From Nitratireductor sp. (GTDB lineage: Bacteria > Pseudomonadota > Alphaproteobacteria > Rhizobiales > Rhizobiaceae), in the NCBI RefSeq assembly GCF_017794765.1, contig NZ_CP051236.1, positions 2,804,176 through 2,868,175 of the forward strand: 64,000 bases of DNA, given 5' to 3'. The translations under genes were made by a program, and so were the position numbers. Each line of letters begins with the position of its first letter. Within the stretch, counting starts at the first letter, position 1. The notes under the pieces were generated by a model that saw only the letters and a program-made list of their open reading frames with translations, had not been told where the DNA came from and made no database searches. This document shows positions 8,404 through 16,713 of this stretch, piece by piece.

Positions 8404-10600
8404 CTACCTGCGATCGAATGCCTTTTGCCGGTCACCGCGTTGAGTGGCTTTGGTTCCCAGCCTCGTTTCGATCTCGAGACGGTACCCGCGGCCGGTCTTG
8501 CGCCACTCAGAAGCGATCTGCCTGCGAATTTCCCGAAGGCGCCTGAGCCCCGCCCGCTGGCTTCCATGAGAGTCCGAATACACCAACCGCAAAACAGACG
8601 GCTCCTGGTCGAGGAGCACAATCATCTGCTTGATGCGCTCACGCCATTCGGGTTTAAGCTCCTGAGAGGTGCCAACAAATGCGGCGTCACTCAGATCAAG
8701 TCGCACAACCCTACCGATCGACGCTCCGAACAGAAATTCCGATGCCTTGCCGGCCGTCAGCCTTACAACACGCGGGTTTTCCGTCGTGAGCCGGTATCCG
8801 GAAGGCAACGAACGCTGATCGAGCTTCATCATGTAGTTCGTGCCGATCTTTTGGTCCGGTAGATCCGCACAGGCCACATGAAACCGCCCGTGGTCATCCG
8901 CCGTAAGCAACAGTCCCTTCAACGTCGCGACACGCACCCCCGGCAGACCGGGCTCGCCCTTGTCCTGGTAACCATTGCGGTTTTTATCGTCAAAAACCTT
9001 TCCGATAATGTCGCCGCAGTCAAAGAGGGCCTCCACCACAACTTCCACCGCTACCGTAGCAACACGAGAGACCATGACACCAGCCGAGGTCTCGACCCAG
9101 GCTCGGTTTACATATTCCCCGGGTTTGGCAGCACCAGTCACGGAGAGTTGGAGCTCGATGATCATCTCGCCCTCAGCGGGCAACACGACATTCTCAAATA
9201 CTAGCCTCCGCCCTTCGGTTTTTGGTTCCACCGCAGCGCCATCCAGCTTTGCGGATCCGCGTACAAAGGTCAGCCCGGGTGGGGTCATATCAACGATGTT
9301 GACTGCAGCATCGCCCACAGAACCGAGCATCTTCACATTGATTGTGTAAGGGACCCGATCACCCCGCCGAACTTCAGCCAAAGAAGTCATTTTGCTGATT
9401 GCGTATCCAGGCAGGTCTACAGCTGCTTCCGCAACAGGCGAAGGTACAGATTGCCCGTTGGGGTCAATACCAGACACCGTCGCCGAATTCTGAATACCGT
9501 CTCTGAGCCCTTGGGCCGCACTGATGTCGCTTTGCGTCACGGCATATTTGGCGGTGAAGGCCACGCTCCCACCCGCACCGAGATCGGCACTCGGCGGGGA
9601 GAACGATGTCATCGTTCCGGTCCCAGGGACCCCACCAAACAGTGGTCCGGAATCTTGAGGCGAGACATTGTAAACAGTTACGTTGCCTTCATTGGTTGCA
9701 GTCAACGTGTAGAGAATGGTGTCGCCTGGTTTCGCGAGCCGGCCAGAAGCTCCCTGAAAAACCCCGGTCTTCTCAAGTCCGAGAGCTGCAACTTGTGGCA
9801 GAGGGGTGGGTGTCGGATCATCCGGCTCACCATCATCTTCAATGTCAATATTGCCGATCTCGGCTGGGTCGTCGGATGCATCCACCACTGGGGTTCCATT
9901 GAGAGCCTGCCCGCCAATGCTTGCTGTCGCAATAATCCTACCAGCATCAATGTCTGCCTGTGTCAAAGGATAGGAAACTGTAGGTAGGGAAACATCCTCA
10001 CTACCGGGCGCAAGCCCCATGAGCACACCGGTAGGAGGAGGAACGGATATAGGTGGTGTTGCACCACCCTCAGGCACCACATTAAGTGAAGCAATTGCAA
10101 GATCCTTCAGCGTCACATTGCCAGTGTTTCGAACCACGAAAGAATAGGTGACTGGCTCTCCAGGATCAGGAAAACCATTTCCATTTGTGTCGTTCCATGA
10201 ACTCTGCAAATCCAGTTCAACCGAAGGGTTGGTGGCGAAAGGTATGATGGTCGCTTCGCCAGGCTGACCATCCGGCGGACGTGCCTCTTTCGGCACATCC
10301 TCACCTTGCGGGTTCTTACCGACGGCGGTTGCTACATTCTCGAAGGAACCACCATCGATATCGTCCTGTGTGATCACATGTGTACCAGTCACGCTGGTAT
10401 CGACTACACCCGGTGCAAGCGTGGCAATTGGACTGCCTGTGATTTCCGCCTTGTCGTCTGTGACCACAACGTCCGTTAATGTGACATTGCCGGTATTGAT
10501 TGTCGTAAACTTATAGTTGATCAACTCACCCGCATCAGCAAACCCGTTACCATTGGCATCGTCCAGCACCGCTTCCTTGACAAAATCGTAGTCAGAAACC
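8404..10600 (-). repeat. Paralogous block A, copy 2 (partner at 4871-7060)
   Basis: This is the 3' part of the longer repeat-protein gene and shares domain order and extensive sequence with the 3' part of the shorter gene. The last kilobase is the most similar. Both copies are in direct orientation about 3.5 kb apart, so homologous recombination between them would fuse the two genes. Limits are approximate because the similarity fades toward the 5' side. Confidence 0.75.
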
Positions 10601-13305
10601 GTAGCAATACCTCCAGGCGGCTGGGTTGGACTACCCTCTTCGCCATCAGGCGGACGAGACTGTTTGGGGACTTCGGTGCCGTTCGGGAGCTTTGCATTTG
10701 ATGAAGCGACATTATCGAGATCACCTGCATCAATATCCGCTTGAACAACGGTGTAGACGCCCGTAACGCTCGTGCTGTCCACTGCTCCCGGTGCCAGTGG
10801 TCCTTCAAGCGGACTGCCCGAAATTGTTGCCCGCGAATCCGTTACGACCACATTGGTAAGCGAGACATTGCCGGTGTTTTCAACGGTAAACTTGTAGTTG
10901 AGCACTTCGCCGGCATCAATCAGGTTGTTACCGTTGGCATCCACATGCTCCACTTCCTTCACAAAATCATAGTCTCCCTCAGTGGGCGTCTCAATGTTCG
11001 TTGTGTCACCTTCCGTGCCATTTGGCGGGCGTGATTGCTTGGGGATGTCATTGCCCTTGGGGTTTTGGGCTATGGCCGATGCAACATTGTCAACACTGCC
11101 CGACGCAAGATCTGCCTCGGTGATCGTATAAACGCCGGTTACGGAGTTCGTATCGATCTCGCCCGGTGCAAGCGATGGGATCGGGCTACCGGAGATCGTC
11201 GCCTTAGAATCGGTCACAACCACATCGGTCAGTGTTACATTGCCGGTATTCTCCACTTTGAACGTGTAGTTGACCACTTCTCCAACATCCGCCCGCCCAT
11301 TCCCGTTCGCGTCGTCATGCGCGGCTTCCTTGACAAAATCATAGTCTGAGACCGGGTCATGATCGCCAGGCGGCCTGGTCGGATCGCCCTCACTACCACC
11401 AGGCGGACGAGACTGTTTGCCGATTTCGCTTCCATTCGGGAGTTTTGCTGTCGATGAGGCAACATTGTCGAGGTCTCCTGCATCGATATCCGCCTGCGTG
11501 ACGGTGTAAGTGCCCGTGACGCTTGTGGTGTCGATTGCCCCCGGCGCCAGCGGGCCGCCCAGCGGACTACCTGAAACCGTTGCTCGCGAATCCGTCACGA
11601 CCACATTGGTCAGTGAGACATTACCCGTGTTTTCGACTGTGAACTTGTAGTTAAGCACCTCCCCCGCATCGATACGCCCGTTGCTGTTTGTATCTGCATG
11701 TACCGCTTCCTTGACGAAATCATACTCGCCCTCCAGCGGCGTTTCGATGCTCGTCGAATCTCCCACCTCGCCATCGAGTGGACGCGACGGCTTCGAGAGT
11801 TCATCGCCATCCGGATCTTTCGCGGTCAATAAGGCAACATTTTCAATGCTCCCGGAGACTAGGTCAGCTTCCGCAATTGTGTAGGTACCAGTCACTGAGG
11901 TGGTATCGATCGCACCGGGAGCCAATGTTGGAATTGGGCTACCGGAAATCGTTGCCTTGGAATCCGTTACAACCACATCGGTCAGGGGCACGTCACCGGT
12001 GTTCTCAACCGTAAAATTGTAGTTGATAGTCTCGCCGACGTCGGCCCGCCCGTTTCCATTGGCATCGTCGTGTACCGCATCCTTGATAAGAGACATCGAG
12101 GCTTCGCGATCGACATCGGAATCGTTGTTGTCCGGCGGGGTAGTGTCTATGATCGTGTCGGGAAGTCTCAACGTTGCCACGTTGGTGAGGTCACCGGAAA
12201 AGTCCGAAGGCACAGGGATCGTAAAGTTGTAGGTAACCGAGCCGCCTACAGGAAGACTGACCGTTTGATTGTCAAGCGCGCCAGTGCCACTCGTGGCATC
12301 GCAGACACCGCCACCAGAGCCGGCGCATGTCCAGCTTGCCGACGTGATACCCGCCGGCAAAGGATCGTCTATTCCGATATCTGTAGCACCGAATGGCCCG
12401 TTGTTCCTTACTGTTATCTGATATGTCACGTCGTCGCCGGGCGTATAGGCTTCCTGCCCATCGGTCTTTGAGATGCTTATATCCGCCTGAAAGCTGAGTT
12501 TTGTGGTAGCGCATTTCAGACCGTCGTTGACTGACGAACCCGGTGCGCTCGAAATGCGGGTCGCCCGTCCGGTTTCGAGATCGAACTCGAAGAAGCCCTC
12601 TCCATCGTTGCCCGAGCCATACACGGCGTTCGGCGCGCCGAACATGGCTCCAAAATTACTAGAGGTGGAAAGACCCGTATTGCCGACATTGGTGACAGCC
12701 CCCGTGACTGGGTTGATAGAAATGAGCTGAGATGAGTTGCCTTCCTTGGAATAAAGGAGGCCATTCGACCACGCCATATCGGAAAGAAAAACACTCCTAC
12801 TTAACGTAATCCTGGTAGCTGACCTTGTAGATATATTTACTTTATATATATATCTATCGTGCGTTCTTCCATAAACGTAATAAGAACCATCATCTGATAT
12901 CTCCCCCGTGTTAACTTTTAATGTGGATGGAACCCCTGATATTGAACCAAGGCTCTGCACGGCACCGTTGGAACCAACTCTATAAAGAATTGGTGAGTTA
13001 TTATTTACCGCATAGCCATAATTATCTATTGGATTGAAGGCGGTTCCATTGTATGCGAACGTTACCCCTCCTTGATTCACAAAAGTGAACGGGTTGGTGG
13101 TTGTATTGATTGCATTAAGGCGGGTCTGATTTCCCTGCGACAGCCACATTCGGGAATCGCATGTTCCGAAATCAGGTGGAGTTTGAGCATCTGCACCGCC
13201 GCCTAACAGTCCTAAAATGACTACTAGAAAGAGGCCCTCCTTAAACAAGGCAGGAAAGAGAGCGCCAAAGAATCCAAATCTTGATGAATAAATAAGTTCT
13301 TTCAT
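8404..13305 (-). CDS. Very large secreted repeat protein, DUF6923-like N-terminal domain, DUF11/DUF7507-like repeats, SdrD-B-like module, OmpA-like C-terminus
   Basis: The product has 1633 residues. A signal peptide (about residues 1-40, ending GGADAQ) is followed by about 230 residues resembling a DUF6923 propeller-like domain, then a DUF11 repeat (about 275-385). Next come five repeats of 123-128 residues, of which repeats 2-5 begin YDFVKE, and a further repeat with the DPGEP loop. They contain acidic 12-residue loops (for example DANGNGRADVGE) with the residue spacing of an EF-hand, so calcium binding is plausible. The end carries the SdrD-B-like module and OmpA-like region shared with the downstream paralogue. 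A surface or adhesion role is inferred from architecture only. The 5' end (about 12800-13310) is notably AT-rich, unlike the rest. The putative Shine-Dalgarno lies in a hairpin (see 13312-13331). Confidence 0.82.
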   Translation of the reverse strand: MKELIYSSRFGFFGALFPALFKEGLFLVVILGLLGGGADAQTPPDFGTCDSRMWLSQGNQTRLNAINTTTNPFTFVNQGGVTFAYNGTAFNPIDNYGYAVNNNSPILYRVGSNGAVQSLGSISGVPSTLKVNTGEISDDGSYYVYGRTHDRYIYKVNISTRSATRITLSRSVFLSDMAWSNGLLYSKEGNSSQLISINPVTGAVTNVGNTGLSTSSNFGAMFGAPNAVYGSGNDGEGFFEFDLETGRATRISSAPGSSVNDGLKCATTKLSFQADISISKTDGQEAYTPGDDVTYQITVRNNGPFGATDIGIDDPLPAGITSASWTCAGSGGGVCDATSGTGALDNQTVSLPVGGSVTYNFTIPVPSDFSGDLTNVATLRLPDTIIDTTPPDNNDSDVDREASMSLIKDAVHDDANGNGRADVGETINYNFTVENTGDVPLTDVVVTDSKATISGSPIPTLAPGAIDTTSVTGTYTIAEADLVSGSIENVALLTAKDPDGDELSKPSRPLDGEVGDSTSIETPLEGEYDFVKEAVHADTNSNGRIDAGEVLNYKFTVENTGNVSLTNVVVTDSRATVSGSPLGGPLAPGAIDTTSVTGTYTVTQADIDAGDLDNVASSTAKLPNGSEIGKQSRPPGGSEGDPTRPPGDHDPVSDYDFVKEAAHDDANGNGRADVGEVVNYTFKVENTGNVTLTDVVVTDSKATISGSPIPSLAPGEIDTNSVTGVYTITEADLASGSVDNVASAIAQNPKGNDIPKQSRPPNGTEGDTTNIETPTEGDYDFVKEVEHVDANGNNLIDAGEVLNYKFTVENTGNVSLTNVVVTDSRATISGSPLEGPLAPGAVDSTSVTGVYTVVQADIDAGDLDNVASSNAKLPNGTEVPKQSRPPDGEEGSPTQPPGGIATVSDYDFVKEAVLDDANGNGFADAGELINYKFTTINTGNVTLTDVVVTDDKAEITGSPIATLAPGVVDTSVTGTHVITQDDIDGGSFENVATAVGKNPQGEDVPKEARPPDGQPGEATIIPFATNPSVELDLQSSWNDTNGNGFPDPGEPVTYSFVVRNTGNVTLKDLAIASLNVVPEGGATPPISVPPPTGVLMGLAPGSEDVSLPTVSYPLTQADIDAGRIIATASIGGQALNGTPVVDASDDPAEIGNIDIEDDGEPDDPTPTPLPQVAALGLEKTGVFQGASGRLAKPGDTILYTLTATNEGNVTVYNVSPQDSGPLFGGVPGTGTMTSFSPPSADLGAGGSVAFTAKYAVTQSDISAAQGLRDGIQNSATVSGIDPNGQSVPSPVAEAAVDLPGYAISKMTSLAEVRRGDRVPYTINVKMLGSVGDAAVNIVDMTPPGLTFVRGSAKLDGAAVEPKTEGRRLVFENVVLPAEGEMIIELQLSVTGAAKPGEYVNRAWVETSAGVMVSRVATVAVEVVVEALFDCGDIIGKVFDDKNRNGYQDKGEPGLPGVRVATLKGLLLTADDHGRFHVACADLPDQKIGTNYMMKLDQRSLPSGYRLTTENPRVVRLTAGKASEFLFGASIGRVVRLDLSDAAFVGTSQELKPEWRERIKQMIVLLDQEPSVLRLVYSDSHGSQRAGLRRLREIRRQIASEWRKTGRGYRLEIETRLGTKATQRGDRQKAFDRR
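10570..12100 (-). repeat. Four tandem coding repeats arranged as two dimers
   Basis: Within the longer gene the start of the YDFVKE-type motif recurs at about 10590, 10975, 11345, 11728 and 12097 on the minus strand, giving units of alternately about 383 and 370 bases. Alternate units resemble each other more than their neighbours: two units share PLAPGA...QADIDAGDLDNVASS, and the other two share SPIP.LAPG...EADL.SGS. This is a higher-order pattern of two duplicated dimers. Confidence 0.7.
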
Positions 13306-13669
13306 AATATATTTCCCGTCATTCCGGGAAAACGCTATTTGTTAATAAATTGATACAAAAGTAACACCTCATTGCACCGTTCAGTTCTGGACAGCTATCG
13401 CCGGGCATCGAAAATCTCTTTCGAAAGTAATGTCGAAAGAGCCATGAGATCGTGGTCAGAAATTTTGATATTTCCCCAACCGCTCAGCTCCTTGTATCGA
13501 TGACTTAAGGGGGAAGGCAGGTCGGTTGAGCACCGTTCCTGCCCGCCACTCGCACAACCCGGCTTGACTTTCCGCGCGTACCCTTTATGTGTCCGCCAGA
13601 CTCTTTAAGCGCTGGTGGAGAGATTCTGCTTTTGCGCGACCGACAAACCACCAGAAACGGACGACAGAT
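13306..13669. other. Intergenic region between the repeat-protein locus and rpmG
   Basis: About 360 bases without a convincing gene separate two divergent genes. The left part is AT-rich and should hold the promoter of the repeat-protein genes, but I cannot pick out clear -35/-10 boxes there. On the plus strand TTGACT at 13564-13569 with TATGTG at 13586-13591 (16-base spacing) is a candidate, rather weak, promoter for rpmG, giving an untranslated leader of about 70 bases. Confidence 0.4.
13312..13331 (-). promoter_or_regulatory. Hairpin covering the ribosome binding site of the large repeat-protein gene
   Basis: On the coding strand TTTCCC (13331-13326) pairs with GGGAAA (13317-13312) around an 8-base loop. 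The 3' arm holds the only Shine-Dalgarno-like bases (GGGA), about 7 bases before the ATG at 13305. The helix could therefore limit translation initiation. The base pairing is visible in the sequence; a regulatory effect is inferred. Confidence 0.4.
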
Positions 13670-13837
13670 ATGGCGAAGGCCACGACCATCAAGATCAAGC
13701 TCCAGTCGACGGCGGACACGGGCTTCTTCTACGTCACGAAGAAGAATAGCCGCACGATGACAGACAAGATGACCAAGCGGAAATACGACCCCATCGCCAA
13801 GAAGCATGTGGAGTTTAAGGAAACCAAGATCAAATAG
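13670..13837 (+). CDS. rpmG: 50S ribosomal protein L33
   Basis: This is a 55-residue protein starting [11 protein letters not shown] at the ATG of 13670, the usual start and length for alphaproteobacterial L33. The [17 protein letters not shown] and [16 protein letters not shown] blocks are diagnostic. L33 is a small protein of the large ribosomal subunit near the E site. The cysteine pairs found in zinc-binding L33 forms are absent, so this is the zinc-independent type. An intrinsic terminator follows 25 bases later. rpmG close to pleD-divK is, from memory, common in this order. Confidence 0.96.
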   Translation: MAKATTIKIKLQSTADTGFFYVTKKNSRTMTDKMTKRKYDPIAKKHVEFKETKIK

Positions 13838-13861
13838 ATCCGGTTTCACCGTATTGCATTG

Positions 13862-13892
13862 AAACGCCACCTTCGGGTGGCGTTTTCTTTTT
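13862..13892 (+). terminator. Intrinsic terminator of rpmG
   Basis: A 10-base stem AAACGCCACC (13862-13871) with its complement (13876-13885), a TTCG tetraloop and a following T-rich tract (TTTTCTTTTT) form a textbook rho-independent terminator. Confidence 0.92.
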
Positions 13893-14392
13893 GAGAAATC
13901 AGCATCCCGCGAGACCCGAAGACTGCGCGTTGCAGAAAACCTTCCGAGAACCCCGGAAGCCGAAGATCATGATTTGAAGAAACTGGGGGCCGGTCGGCAA
14001 ACTGGCAGCGGTACGAGGAGGCCACTATCAACCAGCGCCGGCCGGCCGACCCCACGGACCCAGGAGATGCGGCGGACCTGAGCATCATGGGGTATCCCGA
14101 GACGGCTGCCCGGCAACGCCGAGACGTAAACCCGCCCCTTTCGGCCGAGAGATTTGCGCAGGGCGGTCAGAAAATCAATACTTACTTAACCATTCCCGCC
14201 AACTCACTGGCGTTAGGGTTAAATATGGGGCGCATGTGGCGTTCCGTCAGCCCCCAAATTGGTGGAATGCATCATCACTCTTTCGTGCTGCAGCGTACCC
14301 GCAATGCGCAAGGGAATGACGCTCCCTCCAAAACCTGAAGGCAGGGCTATCAACTACCACCGGACCTGTGGTGGCTTTCTCTGTGGCGGGCT
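13893..14392. other. 500-base intergenic stretch between rpmG and pleD
   Basis: I find no gene here that I can support. Notable items are a TTAACCAT octamer at 14186-14193, which matches the CtrA half-site, a 37-codon frame starting ATGGGGCGC near 14225 with no ribosome binding site, and a weak CCACC/GGTGG hairpin followed by CTTTCT near 14355-14380 on the plus strand. Together these could mark a short plus-strand transcript, but each element alone is weak. Confidence 0.35.
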
Positions 14393-15757
14393 TCAGGCGG
14401 CAGAAGCCACCACGCGATTGCGACCTTTGCTCTTCGCATCATAGAGCGCAATGTCCGCGCGCTTTATCAGATCAGCCGGATCATCATTGCCATCTGCGCA
14501 ACCGACAACCCCCACGCTCGTGGTAACGGCAATCGCATTTTTGCCTCCGTCGACCGTGAAGGGTTCGCTGGCAATGGCAACCCGCAGGCGCTCCGCCACC
14601 ATCTCTGCCACGTCATGCTCGGTATCCGGCATCACCACAACGAACTCTTCGCCGCCGAACCGGCAAATCAGGTCAATACCGCGGATATTCTGGCGTAACC
14701 GGTCGGCGAACTCGCGCAACACATCATCACCACTGGGATGACCCCAGCGATCGTTGATTGCCTTGAACCGATCTATATCGGCCATCATCACCGACAAAGG
14801 CCGTCGCCGCGCGACGGCGCGCGCCAGGAGCTTCGGCAAGTGTGTTTCGAGATAACGGCGATTGTGAAGGCCCGTCAGTGGATCGGTGACGGCCATACGA
14901 AAACTCTGACTGACGCTCGAGCGCAAACGATCATTGTAGCGCTTGCGCCTCAGCTGTGTCCGCAGACGCGCCTGCAGTTCCTGCTCGTCAACCGGGCGGA
15001 CAATATAGTCGTTCACTCCCAGTTCCAGCGCCCGCGCAATCATCGCCTCCTCTTCCCTTTCGACCACCAGCATCACCGGAAGAAGCCGGGTGCGATCCAG
15101 CGCCCGCAGCTGGGCACAAAGCCGCAGCGGATCATAGGTCGTGTAGTTGGAGGTCACCAGAACGCATTCATAACCGCCTTCGGCAGCACGAAACAATCCG
15201 GCCTGCGGATCGTCCTCCACATCCAGAGAGAAACGTCCCTGCAGCATGGCAGAAACCGCGGAAGAAGAGCGGATATCCTCATCGATCAACAGAATGGGAG
15301 GCACGCCGCGCCGGTCGTCCTCCATACCCGGTTCAAAACCCACATTGTCGATCGTCTCGGTGCGCAGCCGCAACTCGTCCGTGAGCATTTTCAGACGAAC
15401 CAGGCTTTTTACTCGCGTCACCAGCTGGAGGTCGTCCACCGGCTTTGAAAGGAAGTCGTCAGCGCCGGCCTCCAGCCCTCGTACCCGATCCGATGTTTCG
15501 CCAAGTGTTGTCACCATCACGACCGGGATGTGCTGCGTGGCATCGTCCGATTTGAGCCTGCGGCAGACCTCAAAGCCATCCATTTCCGGCATCATGACGT
15601 CCAACAGGACGACATCCACCGTCCCACCGGAGCAGATTTTAAGCGCCTCTGCCCCGCTATGGGCGCAGACAACCTCGAAATACTCGGCCAGGAGCCGGCT
15701 TTCGAGCAGCTTCACATTGGACGGGACGTCGTCGACAACCAGAATGCGCGCGGTCAT
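14393..15757 (-). CDS. pleD: PleD-like response regulator diguanylate cyclase
   Basis: Translation from the ATG at 15757 (MTARILVVDD) gives 454 residues, the usual PleD length; a longer frame upstream would overlap divK. The first receiver domain (about 1-120) has the acidic pair Asp9/Asp10 and phospho-acceptor Asp53 (VLLDVMMPEMDG). A second, adaptor-type receiver follows (about 155-275). The C-terminal GGDEF domain has an intact RFGGEEF active site and, five residues before GGEEF, an RxxD inhibitory site (RGID). PleD makes cyclic di-GMP when phosphorylated and controls polar development in Caulobacter and relatives. It lies 43 bases downstream of divK in the same direction, the arrangement expected for an operon. 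Confidence 0.96.
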   Translation of the reverse strand: MTARILVVDDVPSNVKLLESRLLAEYFEVVCAHSGAEALKICSGGTVDVVLLDVMMPEMDGFEVCRRLKSDDATQHIPVVMVTTLGETSDRVRGLEAGADDFLSKPVDDLQLVTRVKSLVRLKMLTDELRLRTETIDNVGFEPGMEDDRRGVPPILLIDEDIRSSSAVSAMLQGRFSLDVEDDPQAGLFRAAEGGYECVLVTSNYTTYDPLRLCAQLRALDRTRLLPVMLVVEREEEAMIARALELGVNDYIVRPVDEQELQARLRTQLRRKRYNDRLRSSVSQSFRMAVTDPLTGLHNRRYLETHLPKLLARAVARRRPLSVMMADIDRFKAINDRWGHPSGDDVLREFADRLRQNIRGIDLICRFGGEEFVVVMPDTEHDVAEMVAERLRVAIASEPFTVDGGKNAIAVTTSVGVVGCADGNDDPADLIKRADIALYDAKSKGRNRVVASAA

Positions 15758-15800
15758 GGCCGGCTCCTCACGAATGTCTTCGGGAAGCCAACCGTAGGCA

Positions 15801-16172
15801 TCAGGCATCCCCCAGATAGGATTTGATCGTTTCGATGAAATTCGGCACGGAAATCGGCTTCGAGATATAGGCTTCGCATCCGCCCTGCCGGATGCGCTCC
15901 TCATCGCCTTTCATTGCGAAGGCCGTCACTGCAATAACGGGGATCGCATGGAGGTCATCATCCTGCTTGAGCCATTTCGTGACCTCAAGCCCAGAAACCT
16001 CCGGCAACTGGATATCCATCAGAATAAGGTCCGGGCGGTGCTCGCGTGCAAGGTCGAGCGCATGCAGCCCGTCACGGGTCCGCACAGTGTCATAGCCGCT
16101 TGCCTCGATAAGATCGCGAAAGAGCTTCATGTTGAGCTCGTTGTCTTCGACGATCATGACTTTCTTCGGCAT
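15801..16172 (-). CDS. divK: DivK cell-cycle response regulator
   Basis: The 123-residue single-domain receiver begins [14 protein letters not shown] at 16172, preceded by a GGTGAG ribosome binding site. It has the phospho-acceptor Asp53 ([12 protein letters not shown]), the conserved Thr/Ala switch region ([13 protein letters not shown]) and the lysine of YISKPI. DivK receives phosphate from DivJ- or PdhS-type kinases and, through DivL/CckA in Caulobacter, lowers CtrA activity. It is followed by pleD. Two GAATC (GANTC, CcrM methylation) sites lie upstream at about 16289 and 16310, which would fit cell-cycle control but could be chance. Confidence 0.96.
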   Translation of the reverse strand: MPKKVMIVEDNELNMKLFRDLIEASGYDTVRTRDGLHALDLAREHRPDLILMDIQLPEVSGLEVTKWLKQDDDLHAIPVIAVTAFAMKGDEERIRQGGCEAYISKPISVPNFIETIKSYLGDA

Positions 16173-16407
16173 CTCACCCCGTCCCACTCAACCCCGCGTC
16201 GCCGCTTGTCACCAGCCCTCGCCGACACCACTTCAAACCGCGTCAAACCGCGAAATTTCCGGCCCCACCCTTGCACGATTTGATTTATGAATCGGTAATG
16301 GGCGCCTGCGAATCGTAGCTTTACAGCATAGCGCCCCAGGATCGGCGCGCAATTCGTCTGATCGACAGGCCACAATGGCTTTTCATGTCCAATGAAGAGG
16401 TTCTACC

Positions 16408-16692
16408 ATGCAACGAGAGGACGCCGAGACCATCGCCGTTTCCGCCCTTGCTTTTATTGCGGCAGACGATCAGCTCCTCCCCCGGTTTCTCTCACTTACC
16501 GGTATCGAGGCAAACCAGATCCGCGTGGTGGCAGCCGAACCAGGTTTTTTGGCGGGGGTCTTGCAATTCGTCCTCGCGCACGAACCGACTCTGCTGCGTT
16601 TTTCCGAGGAAAGCGGCATCGCTCCGGAGATCGTTGCGCGAGCACCATCCTTCCTGCCGCATGGCAACACATTCTACGACATCCAGCCTTAA
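16408..16692 (+). CDS. DUF3572 family protein
   Basis: This encodes 94 residues, matching the length of DUF3572 proteins, which are almost confined to alphaproteobacteria and have no assigned function. Recognizable features are AETIAVSALAFIAADD near the N-terminus and the PGFLAGVLQFVLAHE helix. The protein is predicted helical and cytoplasmic, with no signal peptide. It is divergent from divK and lies 21 bases upstream of the HAD-like gene, suggesting co-transcription. Confidence 0.82.
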   Translation: MQREDAETIAVSALAFIAADDQLLPRFLSLTGIEANQIRVVAAEPGFLAGVLQFVLAHEPTLLRFSEESGIAPEIVARAPSFLPHGNTFYDIQP

Positions 16693-16713
16693 TACCACTT
16701 TGGACAAAAACAC

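Noticed and set aside
10570..12100. CRISPR or satellite DNA in the repeated stretch
   Set aside because: The repeats keep the reading frame and encode tandem protein domains.
14087..14338. An 83-codon plus-strand frame in the rpmG-pleD gap
   Set aside because: There is no ribosome binding site, no recognizable family and no composition typical of a gene; I mention only its neighbourhood as a possible short transcript.
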